From: Verrucomicrobiia bacterium
GTDB taxonomy: Bacteria > Verrucomicrobiota > Verrucomicrobiia > Limisphaerales > DASXHY01
DNA: 64,000 bases
Assembly (NCBI GenBank): GCA_035629175.1
Contig: DASPIL010000017.1
Coordinates: 1-64,000, forward strand
Direction of reading: 5' to 3'
Shown: positions 35,959 through 44,538 of the stretch, piece after piece
Position numbering within the stretch: position 1 is the stretch's first letter
How the letters are laid out: each line of letters opens with the position of its first letter
Translations under genes and position numbers: made by a program
The notes under the pieces: generated by a model
Databases searched by the model: none
Told to the model about the DNA's origin: nothing
What the model saw: the letters and a program-made list of their open reading frames with translations, nothing else

Positions 35959-36831
35959 TCAGCGAACCACAGAGTAATGGGTCTTTTTAAACGTGAATCC
36001 AAACCACGATTCCAGCTTCAACATGATCCTGTGCTTCTTTTCGCGGCGTGTGAGGCGATGGTTTGGATTTGCGGTGAACACTCCGTCCGCGGGCTCCAGC
36101 CACGGCTGCACAGCCTTCGGATGCTCTCGTTTGAATTGCCGCAATGTCAGGGGATCAATCTCTTCATAGCGGATTTTGTGGTTCTTGTTCCGCCAGTAGC
36201 GGTGAACGGCCTCGGCCTTGAGATTCATCTGCGCCTCGTTGCGGACCCAGCCATAATGATAAATGGTTGCGTCTGCATGGGCCGCGCGCGGATAACGCCC
36301 GCGCTTGTGATCCTGCATCACGAGGAAGAAGAGCCCCTTTGGCGCCCATGCTGGAATCGTGTTCCGGAGAATGCGCGGCGCCGTCCGATACCATGCAGGC
36401 GACCAGGCATAGGTGTTCTTGTTGCCGTAGAAGTGGAGATAGTCGAAATACAGCGCCTCAACGCGTTCGTCGTTGAGATGCCGTTGCATGGAAGCCTGAA
36501 TTTTCGGCAGGTCGTTCTCGTGAACGACTTCGTCACCCTCGAGGTAGAACGCCCAGTCACCTGTGCAGTTAAACAGCGCGATCGATTTCTGCTGGCCGTA
36601 AACATATCCCTTGATGCTGTAGTCATTTCGAATCCGCTCGTTCCATTGAGTCGGCACGATTCGCAGCTTCGGCTCGTTCATCGCGTGGAGGCTTTCGCCA
36701 GTCCCATCATCCGAAGGTCCGAGTGCGACAACGAATTCATCGACGATCGGCAGGATGGAGCGAATGGATTCCACGAACGGGTATCCCAGCTTGTGGCCAT
36801 TGCGCACGAACGTGAATCCGCTGACTTTCAT
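35959..36831 (-). CDS. Family 2 glycosyltransferase
   Basis: 290 residues. The N-terminus MKVSGFTFVRNGHKLGYPF, then DEFVVALGPSDDGTGESL, and FYLEGDEVVHENDLP with an acidic EGDE cluster in the place of the DxD motif, match GT-A family 2 enzymes of the WaaE-like type. The start is the ATG that opens the fold; a longer in-frame start would add ten residues with no homology. It is the first gene of the GT2 - GT39 - MFS transcription unit and is divergent from the sulfotransferase gene. Confidence 0.85.
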   Translation of the reverse strand: MKVSGFTFVRNGHKLGYPFVESIRSILPIVDEFVVALGPSDDGTGESLHAMNEPKLRIVPTQWNERIRNDYSIKGYVYGQQKSIALFNCTGDWAFYLEGDEVVHENDLPKIQASMQRHLNDERVEALYFDYLHFYGNKNTYAWSPAWYRTAPRILRNTIPAWAPKGLFFLVMQDHKRGRYPRAAHADATIYHYGWVRNEAQMNLKAEAVHRYWRNKNHKIRYEEIDPLTLRQFKREHPKAVQPWLEPADGVFTANPNHRLTRREKKHRIMLKLESWFGFTFKKTHYSVVR

Positions 36832-36977
36832 TCGCGCGGATACTAAGGGCACGGGAAACAACGAACAACTGGCAACTGACGGCTGGCGATGGGCAACTCA
36901 CGACCGCGCCATGCAATCCCGCGCACGATGATCCTTGACCCTGGCGCGGTTGTGGCGGTTTATTTCCCGGCTCAGCC

Positions 36978-37784
36978 ATGATCGTGTTCGTGCACATACC
37001 GAAAACAGCGGGAACGTCGTTCCGGTTCATTCTGGAAAACAACTTCGGCTGGCATCATTGCCACACCACGCATTCACGCACCCGCCGCTTTTCTGCCGAG
37101 GACCTTGCTTTTGCGCGGCGGTTGTTTCCCGGGATTCGCAGCATTGCGGGTCATAACCTCAGCGATCCGCTGCGGATCCCTGCGCCTGATCCATTTTTCG
37201 TGACTTTCCTCCGCGAACCCGTCAGCCGCGTGATTTCGCAATATCAGGAGGCAGTCGTTCGTGAAGGCGAAACGCGGACCGTGGAGGAAGCCCTGGAACA
37301 AAGCCCGCTGATGTCGAATGTCCACGTCAGGATCATGGGCGGCGGCCCTGACCTGGAACGTGCCAAACAGTTTCTCGATCGGTGCGGCACGGTGGGGTTG
37401 ACGGAAAAGTTTGAGCTCTCGCTGCACGTGCTCCAGCGGTTGACGCCAGTGCCGTTGAATCTTGCGTATCGGCGAAGCCGGATCGCCCGCGACAATTCCG
37501 TGCGGGATTCCATCTTGAGCCAGCCCCGGCTCGTGGAACAAATTCGCAGCCGCAACCAACTGGACCTGCAGTTGTACGACTACGCTGTGCGCGAGGTGTT
37601 CCCGAGGTTCTGTGAGCGCGCAGGGTTATCGCCTGACGCGCAGGTTCCTGCCTTTGCCAGCGACGCCAACCGCCCTGGCTGGCGGTTTTACGCGGGCCGA
37701 TTGTTTAATAAATGCTACCGGCAGGCCAGCAAGCTTCGACCGAATCCGAATCCCGCCCGCCGCGGACGCACGTCCTTGCGCTGA
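36978..37784 (+). CDS. PAPS-dependent sulfotransferase family protein
   Basis: 268 residues. The 5'-phosphosulfate-binding loop is VHIPKTAGTSFRFIL at the N-terminus, and the 3'-phosphate-binding motif is FVTFLREPVSRVISQYQEA at about 73-91, as in the heparan-sulfate 2-O-sulfotransferase-like family. No signal peptide is present, so it acts in the cytoplasm. It probably sulfates a carbohydrate or lipid. The adjacent GT2/GT39 genes suggest a surface glycan, and a secreted sulfatase is encoded 34 kb away. The acceptor is unknown. Confidence 0.85.
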   Translation: MIVFVHIPKTAGTSFRFILENNFGWHHCHTTHSRTRRFSAEDLAFARRLFPGIRSIAGHNLSDPLRIPAPDPFFVTFLREPVSRVISQYQEAVVREGETRTVEEALEQSPLMSNVHVRIMGGGPDLERAKQFLDRCGTVGLTEKFELSLHVLQRLTPVPLNLAYRRSRIARDNSVRDSILSQPRLVEQIRSRNQLDLQLYDYAVREVFPRFCERAGLSPDAQVPAFASDANRPGWRFYAGRLFNKCYRQASKLRPNPNPARRGRTSLR

Positions 37785-37807
37785 TGTTGCGCGGTGTCGG
37801 GGCGGAA

Positions 37808-38578
37808 TCAACGCCCGCTCTTCACTGCGACGAACGCGTAACGTGCGTGGGTTAAGCCATTCACCAGCTGGTTCACGTAATATCGAAAGCCGCGCGCGAG
37901 GTTCACGCTTTTCGCTTCCATCGGAAAGCCAGCCTGCTTGAAGAACTCGCGATAGTCCGCCAGTGTGTAGAAAGGATCATGGACCCCGGCATCAGCCAGA
38001 CGCGCGCGCGCGCGCGCGCGGGACTTGAGCTTCACGAGCGGCCAGACGGGTTCGCGAATGGCCACCAAACGCCCGCCCGCCTTCAGGACGCGCTTCGTTT
38101 CTCGCAACAGGTGAACCATGTTGCCTGCCTGGTGAAGGACCGACGAACAGACGACCGCGTCAAAGTGATTTGCCGGGAAGTCGAGCTTGTTGAAATCGAG
38201 CGGCATCCGCGTGATTTTCGAGGTGTGCGCCTGCAGCGCGCGGAAGACGCGGGGCGCCTGTTCCTTCAGGAGCCGGGGCGAATAATCCGTGACGATGACC
38301 TCCACGACGTTCGGCAGCTTGCTCAGTTCGGCTCCCAGCCACGCGGCGCCTGCGCCTATTTCCAGGATGCGTCCGCGGAATTCCATGCCGCAGTTGCCCG
38401 TGAGAAACGGGATGAATTGCGGGAGATCTTCCTTAACGCCGCGGAGCCATTCGCTGTTGAACTCCGCTGCCATCCGTTCGTCCGACTCCCGCCGGGCGAG
38501 CGCGCGCTCGTGGGTATAGCGGGAGAGATACGCCTTCTTTTCGATGTACTTCGATTCGGTCTGCACGCCACGTAACAT
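37808..38578 (-). CDS. Class I SAM-dependent methyltransferase
   Basis: 256 residues. Motif I is RILEIGAGAAWLGAELSKL, followed by EVIVTDYSPRLLKEQA (acidic ribose-binding region), MPLDFNKLDFPANHFDAVVCSSVLHQAGN (motif IV region) and LLRETKRVLKAGGRLVAIRE (motif VI). The C-terminal part (RLADAGVHDPFYTLADYREFFKQAGF) is a typical cap. A (CG)10 tract inside the coding sequence encodes an alternating Arg-Ala stretch after the core. The substrate is unknown; the neighbouring sulfotransferase and glycosyltransferases suggest glycan or natural-product modification. Confidence 0.85.
   Translation of the reverse strand: MLRGVQTESKYIEKKAYLSRYTHERALARRESDERMAAEFNSEWLRGVKEDLPQFIPFLTGNCGMEFRGRILEIGAGAAWLGAELSKLPNVVEVIVTDYSPRLLKEQAPRVFRALQAHTSKITRMPLDFNKLDFPANHFDAVVCSSVLHQAGNMVHLLRETKRVLKAGGRLVAIREPVWPLVKLKSRARARARLADAGVHDPFYTLADYREFFKQAGFPMEAKSVNLARGFRYYVNQLVNGLTHARYAFVAVKSGR
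38001..38020. repeat. (CG)10 dinucleotide tract in the methyltransferase gene
   Basis: Ten uninterrupted CG units inside the coding region, read as Arg-Ala-Arg-Ala. A gain or loss of one unit (2 bp) would shift the frame about 65 codons before the stop, so the tract could act as a slippage-prone switch. Alternating CG is also prone to Z-DNA. Confidence 0.85.
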
Positions 38579-38673
38579 TAAGCGGCGTTGTTACGGCAGT
38601 GCAACGCGTTTTGATTCCGATTTAAAATTACCCGCGCATTTTGGGCTCTGTGATGGGATGAAAGGCTGCACTT

Positions 38674-39186
38674 CTACATGGACTCGCCATCATGAGATTC
38701 GCCATTGATTTTCTTCGCCCGCTTTTCGGCAAAGAAGCTTTGGAGGAGTGTTCGACATTCCTCTTCCCTGACGCCTGACGTGATGAGGCAACGATGGTTC
38801 AGCGTGGGGAACTGGAGCAAATTGAGGGCGCTGCCGGCCGCTCCTCCCTTGGGGTCAGCCGCGCCGAAAACGACACGCTCGAGCCTCACGTGAACAATCG
38901 CGCCGGCGCACATCGGACAAGGCTCCTTGGTTACATACAAGGTGCAATCGGTCAGGCGCCAGTCTCCGACCGCGCCTTCAGCTTGCGTCAACGCCAGCAT
39001 TTCCGCATGGGCAGTAGCATCCTTCAGGAGTTCCACCTGGTTGCTTGCGCGCGCGATGATCCTGCCATTTTTCACGACCACTGCGCCCACGGGGACTTCA
39101 TCGGCTTCGTAGGCTCTGGCGGCCTGGCGCAACGCTTCGCCCATGAAGTAATGGTCGCTCTCGAGATCAATGATCGGCGGGTTCAT
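38674..39186 (-). CDS. tadA: tRNA-specific adenosine deaminase
   Basis: 170 residues from the ATG that overlaps the NUDIX stop (ATGA). The zinc site is complete: His-Ala-Glu in ATAHAEMLAL and Pro-Cys-Pro-Met-Cys in EPCPMCAGAIVH. The N-terminal helix YFMGEALRQAARAYEADEVPVGAVVV and the later GAADPKGGAAGS are TadA-type and not free cytidine deaminase. TadA makes inosine at the wobble position of tRNA-Arg(ACG) and is normally essential. A much longer in-frame extension exists but lies inside the NUDIX gene in another frame and is not coding. Confidence 0.94.
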   Translation of the reverse strand: MNPPIIDLESDHYFMGEALRQAARAYEADEVPVGAVVVKNGRIIARASNQVELLKDATAHAEMLALTQAEGAVGDWRLTDCTLYVTKEPCPMCAGAIVHVRLERVVFGAADPKGGAAGSALNLLQFPTLNHRCLITSGVREEECRTLLQSFFAEKRAKKINGESHDGESM

Positions 39187-39701
39187 GCTGAAACGTTCGA
39201 CGCGACAGGCACCCAGGTTTCTTCGATGGTCCACTCGTTTTCGCATCCTGGCCGGCAATGGCAATGCGCTGCGAAGAATCCGCCGCGGTGCTTCCAAAAC
39301 CAGGGCCAGATGATTTCGCGGTCCGTGGCTGGAATTGGGATGTGATCGAGCTCGTGACGCGAAAAAAAAGCGAACCTTCCTTCGCGATGCGCTGGAGGAA
39401 CCGTGGTGAGACGCAGCTTCACCTCGAAGAGGAACATGAGCCAGTGGCTTTGTCCGAGAAACCCGTGCTCGCTCACGATGCCCGCGAGATGCAGGTCGGT
39501 TGAGGCGAGCGTCAGGCCGAGTTCTTCCGCGGCCTCGCGGCGTGCACACGCGTAGGGGGACTCGCCTGTTTCGGTGTGGAGCTTGCCGCCGCAGGGACTC
39601 CAGAGGCCGCGATTCGGTTCCTGAGTGCGTTCCAGAAGCAGGACCCGGTCGCCGGCATCGAAGCAGTAAAGCAGCGTCGCGAGCTTGTACGGCAATGCCA
39701 T
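39183..39701 (-). CDS. NUDIX hydrolase
   Basis: 172 residues from MALPYKLATLLYCFDAG. The Nudix box is GKLHTETGESPYACARREAA followed by EELGL; the segment between its first Gly and first Glu is two residues longer than the consensus, as in some 8-oxo-dGTPase-like subfamilies. An extra C-terminal region ends with WKHRGGFFAAHCHCRPG, a Cys/His cluster of unclear role. An in-frame ATG 72 bp upstream gives a longer form with no clear ribosome-binding site. It is coupled to tadA by ATGA. It probably hydrolyses a nucleoside diphosphate derivative. Confidence 0.85.
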   Translation of the reverse strand: MALPYKLATLLYCFDAGDRVLLLERTQEPNRGLWSPCGGKLHTETGESPYACARREAAEELGLTLASTDLHLAGIVSEHGFLGQSHWLMFLFEVKLRLTTVPPAHREGRFAFFSRHELDHIPIPATDREIIWPWFWKHRGGFFAAHCHCRPGCENEWTIEETWVPVASNVSA

Positions 39702-39890
39702 ATCGAGCCAGTCTGCCGTTGGTTTGAAATCGTGGGCAAGCGCTTTTCTGCGTGGATTGACGTCTCCTTGCATTCTGTTTGCTTTCGGGAGCCAGCTGGG
39801 CACGCAAGGAATCATACGGGTTCACTCGGAAGCGGAGAAAGCGAATTACCACGAATACACAGCGCGGCAGAGTCGCAACCAAAGCGGGAA

Positions 39891-40141
39891 GGGAAAAACC
39901 GGTTTACGCGGAATTGCACGGATTGAAGAGAGGAAGTTCAACCACGAACCACACGAACCACACGAAAAGACAGCAGTGAAATGAAAATCTGATCACGGAT
40001 GGAGACGGATGAACACGGATTCGGAAACAGCTTCCTCTACCCTTTCTCTGCTGCCTCTGCGTGCTCCTGTTTAACGTCTTCTCCTCGCGCTTCTTGTGCC
40101 CTTCCCGTGAGGCACCTTCTTTTGAATTCTGGAGGCAGATC
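39891..40141. repeat. Non-coding repeat unit, copy A (about 251 bp)
   Basis: First of two full and one partial tandem units between the NUDIX and IPT/TIG genes. The unit runs from a GGGAAA start, through CCACGAACCACACGAA, CACGGATGGAGACGGATG and CTTTCTCTGCTGCCTCTGCG, to GGAGGCAGATC. After the first 20 bp it differs from copy B at only about 15-20 positions by eye. The 71 bases before it (from 39820) contain related fragments (CCACGAATACACAG). No plausible protein is encoded. Confidence 0.85.
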
Positions 40142-40397
40142 GGGAAAGCCAAAACGGGTTGACACGAATTGCACGAATTGAAGGGAGGAAGTTCAACCAC
40201 GAAGCACACGAACCACACGAAAAGACAGCAGTGGAGATGAAAATCTAATCACGGATGGAAACGGATGAACACGGATTCGGAAACAGCTTCCTCTGCCCTT
40301 TCTCTGCTGCCTCTGCGTGCTCCTGTTAAACGTCTTGTCTTCGCGCTCCTTGTGCCCTTCCCGTGGGGCAACTTCTTTTGAGTTCTGGAAGCAGATC
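40142..40397. repeat. Non-coding repeat unit, copy B (about 256 bp)
   Basis: Second full unit, directly abutting copy A, with the same order of internal words: GGGTTGACACGAATTGCACG, AAGGGAGGAAGTTCAACCAC, AAGCACACGAACCACACGAA, CGGAAACAGCTTCCTCTGCC, TCTGCGTGCTCCTGTTAAAC. It contains sub-repeats of ACGAA/CACGAA. Confidence 0.85.
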
Positions 40398-40577
40398 GGG
40401 AAAGCCAAAACGGGTTGACACGAATGGCACGAATTGAAGGGAGGATGGTCAACCACGAACCACACGAAAAGACAGCAACGGAATTGAAATCCGGCCACGG
40501 AGGAGACGGATGAATTTGCGCAAATTGAAGGCAAGGTGGGCGGAGGGAATTTTTAACCACGAACCACACGAAATCTC
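40398..40577. repeat. Non-coding repeat unit, partial copy C
   Basis: The first 130 bp or so match copy B, then the unit diverges and lacks the CTTTCTCTGCTGCC half. A second CCACGAACCACACGAAA follows near its end, and at 40578 another GGGAAAGCGAATTGCA restart appears, so the array probably once had more units. The promoter of the IPT/TIG gene must lie in or after this copy. Confidence 0.75.
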
Positions 40578-40685
40578 GGGAAAGCGAATTGCATCCGAAT
40601 AGCTGCGCTGGTATAAGCGAACGACTCGCATTGGCGGGCTGGTCTGCAAGGTCGGTCTCTGCCGAGGAGAAATTCAGAAATACAC

Positions 40686-42782
40686 ATGAACCGCCGCTTT
40701 CTTCTGTCCGTCGTCGCGACGGCATTATCCCTGGCCGGGTCCTTTGCCGCGCCAGTGATCACTTCGTTTTCGCCGCACTATGCATCGTCCGGCGATCCCT
40801 TTTTCGTTACAATCCAGGGCAGCGGTTTCACGGGCGGTGCGCTCGATGTGCGCTTCAACAATGTTCGTGATACAACTGCGACGGCAACGGGTGATGGATG
40901 GATCAACGCGCGGGTTCCGGCAGGAGCCCCGCTTGGGCCGGGGCCCATTTCGGTGAAGGTCGGAAACAACCAGACGTTTAGCGCCGAGGATTTTGTGGTG
41001 ATTGGCCCCGGGCCATATCTTCATAGCTTCTCCCCCGGCGGCGGGAATTCAGGAACATCGGTGACCCTGACTGGCGCTCACTTCAATCCTGTTGGAAGTC
41101 TGGTCGTCCGCTTCGGAGGAAGGGTCGCGACCCCCACGAGTTCAGCCGATCAGGTTCTAGTCGTGCCCGCGCCTCCAGGCGTCACGACGGGTTACATCAG
41201 TGTCACGCGTGGCGGCTCTTCCTTTACCAACGACACCCTGTTTTATGTCAATCCGGTCATCACAAGTTTTTCCCCTGCGTTTGGACGCGCGGGAACCAAC
41301 ATCACGATTCGTGGAACCAACTTTACCGACACCACCCAACTGAGGATTGGCGGAATTCCCGTCACTTCGTTCTGGGTCACGAACAACAACGTCATCGGGG
41401 CGATCATTCCTCAGGGGGCAGTAACCGGAACGATTCGAATCGACACGCCCGCCGCCAATCCCGCGATCACCGCGACCAATTTCGTTGTGCAGCCGACCGT
41501 GCACGGGTTCACCCCGAACTTCGGCTTTGTTGGCACAAGTGTCACGGTGACTGGCGCGAACTTCAATGTGGCAGGGCTGCAGGTGCGGTTTGGTTCGGTG
41601 CCATCGCCGAATGTTACCGCGGTCACGTTCGGCAGCTTGACCGCGACCGTTCCGAATGGTGCGGTCACCGCGCCGATCACGGTGACCACATCACAGGGGT
41701 CAAATACATCCGCGCAATTGTTCTACATGCCGCCGCGCATTTTTTCGTTTGCCCCGACCAATGGCCCGGCAGGCACCATCATCTCGATCGTGGGAACAAA
41801 TCTCCTGGGTGCGACGGCGGTGGCCTTCAATGGCGTGCCTTCTCCGAATTTCTGGGTCACGAACAATGGTTCCATGGGAGCGGAGGTTCCGCCGAACGCA
41901 GTCACGGGTCCGATTCAAGTCACCACGCCTCACAGCACCACGAACAGCAGCCAGTTTTTCTATGCTCTGCCGATCATTTCAGGATTCACTCCGGCAAACG
42001 GGTTGCCGGGCACAAACGTGATCGTTCACGGAACCAATTTCACCGGGACAACGGCAGTGACATTCAACGGAACAGCAGCCGCGTTCAGCGTCACCAATGG
42101 AATTCTTGAAGCGGTGGTGCCGACCAATGCCACGACGGGGCCGATCGCGATTACGTCACCCGCAGGGACAATGGTCAGCGGCCAGATCTTCACGCTGGAT
42201 TACACGAGCGACTTGCAAGTCGGCGTTGTGGCGCCGGCATCACGCGTCCTGGGCGGTGATTTCACCTATGTCATCACAATCTCGAACCGCGGGCCGTTCG
42301 CAGTTTCTGGAGTGATGCTGACCAATTTATTGCCGGGCAGCGTTGCGCTTAAATCCGCCTCGTCGACGCAGGGCGCGATCACCACGGGCAATCCTGTGCG
42401 GGTGAGCGTTGGATCGCTGAACGTGAATGCGCGGGCTGTGATTACCCTCACCGTCACGCCCCAGGCGACGGGTGTCATCGAGAACGTGGCCACCGTGGCG
42501 GGCGGTTTTCCCGACCCCACTTCAACCAACAACACGTCGGTCACGCACACGACGATCTTTGTTGTGCCCGTCGTAACAGCCGATTTTTCGTCCGCGAACC
42601 AAATCCGCATTGCGTGGCCGTCCGTGTTGAACAACTTCGTGCTTCAGTCGGCCAGTGACATCAGCAATTCCAACGAATGGGCGACAGTCCAGACCGAGCC
42701 AGAATTCATCGGCGACCAGAAGGTGGTGACCGAACCGATCGGGAGCGGTTCCAAATTCTATCGGCTGCGCGTTGTGGAGTGA
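40686..42782 (+). CDS. Exported IPT/TIG-repeat protein with DUF11-like and FYRL-ending C-terminal domains
   Basis: 698 residues. A signal peptide (MNRRFLLSVVATALSLAGSF) is followed by six IPT/TIG immunoglobulin-like repeats, each opening with a P-x-x-x-x-F-x-P-x-x-G-x-x-G-T pattern: residues about 24-105, 110-190, 190-270, 272-350, 352-430 and 430-508. A DUF11-like conserved-repeat domain (LQVGVVAPASRVLGGDFTYV) covers about 510-625. The last 70 residues (RIAWPSVLNNFVLQSASD to FYRLRVVE) resemble the C-terminal module of the subtilase at 20.5 kb. It is probably a surface or extracellular adhesion/binding protein; no catalytic site is seen. Confidence 0.88.
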   Translation: MNRRFLLSVVATALSLAGSFAAPVITSFSPHYASSGDPFFVTIQGSGFTGGALDVRFNNVRDTTATATGDGWINARVPAGAPLGPGPISVKVGNNQTFSAEDFVVIGPGPYLHSFSPGGGNSGTSVTLTGAHFNPVGSLVVRFGGRVATPTSSADQVLVVPAPPGVTTGYISVTRGGSSFTNDTLFYVNPVITSFSPAFGRAGTNITIRGTNFTDTTQLRIGGIPVTSFWVTNNNVIGAIIPQGAVTGTIRIDTPAANPAITATNFVVQPTVHGFTPNFGFVGTSVTVTGANFNVAGLQVRFGSVPSPNVTAVTFGSLTATVPNGAVTAPITVTTSQGSNTSAQLFYMPPRIFSFAPTNGPAGTIISIVGTNLLGATAVAFNGVPSPNFWVTNNGSMGAEVPPNAVTGPIQVTTPHSTTNSSQFFYALPIISGFTPANGLPGTNVIVHGTNFTGTTAVTFNGTAAAFSVTNGILEAVVPTNATTGPIAITSPAGTMVSGQIFTLDYTSDLQVGVVAPASRVLGGDFTYVITISNRGPFAVSGVMLTNLLPGSVALKSASSTQGAITTGNPVRVSVGSLNVNARAVITLTVTPQATGVIENVATVAGGFPDPTSTNNTSVTHTTIFVVPVVTADFSSANQIRIAWPSVLNNFVLQSASDISNSNEWATVQTEPEFIGDQKVVTEPIGSGSKFYRLRVVE

Positions 42783-43010
42783 GGCATCACTGCGAACGGA
42801 TAGAGTGGCCGGTTCGCGGGCCGAAATTTCATCGCGGAATGCAAACGTATCTGCTTGTGCCGTAGCGGGGCGACGGCTACAAAACACAACCATGCAGCCA
42901 TCGCAGCGCGTCCCTGGGACGAGATCCACGCGCAGGACGCGGCTGATGAAACGGCTGTTTTCGCGATCCATCGCGTCAGCCTGATCAGTAATCAATAAAC
43001 AACCTCACGT

Positions 43011-44483
43011 ATGCCGAACCCGACCGAGCCCGTCGCCCCCAACACAGGAGGATCCACACCCGGAATGAATTTCACGGCGGTGAACGAAGCCATCGGACGC
43101 CATCGCTGGACCATCTGCGCGCTGATATTTGCAGCGACGACGATCAATTACATGGACCGGCAGGTGCTCGGCATATTGAAGCCGGTGCTTTCGGCCGCCG
43201 GCGTTTTTGGTTCGAACGAGTCCACGGCGACCATCGCGCAGCAGGAAATCAACTACTCCAGGGTGGTTATCTGTTTTCAGATTGCCTACGCGGTCGGCAT
43301 GTTGTTCGCGGGCAAGTTTATCGACAAGGTCGGAACCAAATCGGGCTACGCCTGGGCGCTGATTGGATGGAGCGTGGCGGCGATCGGTCACGCGTTCGGC
43401 CATCACACCTGGAGTTTTGGTTTCTGGCGGGCGGCGCTGGGTGTTACGGAGGCGGGAAATTTTCCGGCGGCAAACAAGTGCGTTGCGGAGTGGTTTCCCA
43501 AGAAGGAGCGTGCGTTCGCAACCGGGCTTTACAATTCAGGCGCTAACATCGGAGCAATTGTCGCCCCGCTTGTTGTGCTGCGCATCGCAAACAGCATCGG
43601 ATGGGAATGGGCATTCGTCATCATCGGCGCCATCGGTTTTACCTGGTTGTTCTTCTGGTATCGTCTTTATGGGTCGCCGATCGCCAAGCTTCAGTCAGGA
43701 GCGCTCTCCCAGGCTGAATACGATTACATTCATAGCGATGTCGACGAACAGGAGGCCGAGAAGGCGGACGTCGCGCAGGAAAAGGTTTCGTGGTTCAAGC
43801 TTCTCACGTTTCGCCAGACCTGGGCGTTCTTTGTTGGAAAGTTCCTGACGGATCCCATCTGGTGGTTCTTCCTGTTCTGGCTGCCTGCGTTTCTTGCAGG
43901 TGAGAATGAACGCAAGATTTCATCATTCATGGCTCTCAATCCCTCGTATTCTGGACTCCCGGCGAACATCCCTGGCGTCATCAAGTGGGATGTGGCGCTT
44001 GCAGTGATTTATTGCGTATCGACCGTGGGTTCGATTGTCGGAGGATGGCTGCCCAAGCGCTTCATCAATGGCGGAATGGATCCGAACAAGGCGCGCAAGC
44101 TTGCAATGTTTATCTACGCGTTGTTCCCCCTCACCGTTCTGCTGGCGTCGAAGTTGGGGACGATCAACACCTGGCTGGCGGTTGCAACCATCGCCATCGC
44201 CTGTGCAGCCCATCAGGCATGGTCTGCGAATATCTTCACAACGGTTTCTGACATGTTTCCCAAGAAAGCGGTCGCATCCGTGACCGGCATCGGCGGCATG
44301 GCAGGCGCGGCAGGCGGCATTTTGATTGCCTATGCTGCGGGCAAGCTCCTCGCGCATTTCAAGGCGCTGGACCGGATCGAAGCTGGGTACGCAGTCATGT
44401 TTGTTGTTTGCGGCCTTGCCTACCTCACCGCCTGGTGTCTCATGCATCTGCTGGTGCCCAGGTTTAAGAAGATCGTTTTGTGA
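43011..44483 (+). CDS. MFS transporter, ACS family (sugar/sugar-acid symporter) next to rhaB
   Basis: 490 residues, 12 helices. TTINYMDRQVLGILKPVLS, ALGVTEAGNFPAANKCVAEWFPKKERAFATGLYNSGANIGAIVAP and the long loop at 215-275 are typical of the ACS family, as in the MFS protein of the GH28 operon. It is followed 55 bp later by rhamnulokinase, so L-rhamnose or a rhamnose-containing oligosaccharide is a plausible substrate; this is inferred from context. Confidence 0.9.
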   Translation: MPNPTEPVAPNTGGSTPGMNFTAVNEAIGRHRWTICALIFAATTINYMDRQVLGILKPVLSAAGVFGSNESTATIAQQEINYSRVVICFQIAYAVGMLFAGKFIDKVGTKSGYAWALIGWSVAAIGHAFGHHTWSFGFWRAALGVTEAGNFPAANKCVAEWFPKKERAFATGLYNSGANIGAIVAPLVVLRIANSIGWEWAFVIIGAIGFTWLFFWYRLYGSPIAKLQSGALSQAEYDYIHSDVDEQEAEKADVAQEKVSWFKLLTFRQTWAFFVGKFLTDPIWWFFLFWLPAFLAGENERKISSFMALNPSYSGLPANIPGVIKWDVALAVIYCVSTVGSIVGGWLPKRFINGGMDPNKARKLAMFIYALFPLTVLLASKLGTINTWLAVATIAIACAAHQAWSANIFTTVSDMFPKKAVASVTGIGGMAGAAGGILIAYAAGKLLAHFKALDRIEAGYAVMFVVCGLAYLTAWCLMHLLVPRFKKIVL

Positions 44484-44490
44484 ACCCTCC

Positions 44491-44516
44491 CGCGCCCGCC
44501 GCCTTCGGCGGGCGCG
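44491..44516 (+). terminator. Strong intercistronic hairpin between MFS and rhaB
   Basis: CGCGCCCGCCG / CGGCGGGCGCG form a perfect 11-bp, all-G/C stem with a CCTT loop, starting 7 bp after the MFS stop. No T-run follows, and rhaB begins 23 bp later. It more likely protects the upstream message or limits rhaB expression than ends transcription fully. Confidence 0.6.
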
Positions 44517-44538
44517 CTTCATTCCCAACCACTCAGTT

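Noticed and set aside
39187-39882. Upstream in-frame extension of tadA to about 400 codons
   Set aside because: It runs through the NUDIX gene in a different frame; TadA family members begin at the ATG used here.
39841-40577. CRISPR array
   Set aside because: Units are about 250 bp with near-identical interiors, without short repeats and unique spacers, and no cas gene is present.
39904-40725. Minus-strand open frames of 104-158 codons across the repeat array (with FVWFVV-type segments)
   Set aside because: They simply translate the tandem repeat units, have no ribosome-binding sites and no protein-like conservation, so the array is treated as non-coding.
42892-42984. Possible 30-residue basic peptide gene between the IPT/TIG and MFS genes
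   Set aside because: Too short, Arg-rich as expected by chance at this GC content, and without a ribosome-binding site.
44326-44538. Long upstream extension of rhaB
   Set aside because: It lies in the end of the MFS gene and across the intercistronic hairpin; FGGY homology starts at MDQQVYLGIDIG.
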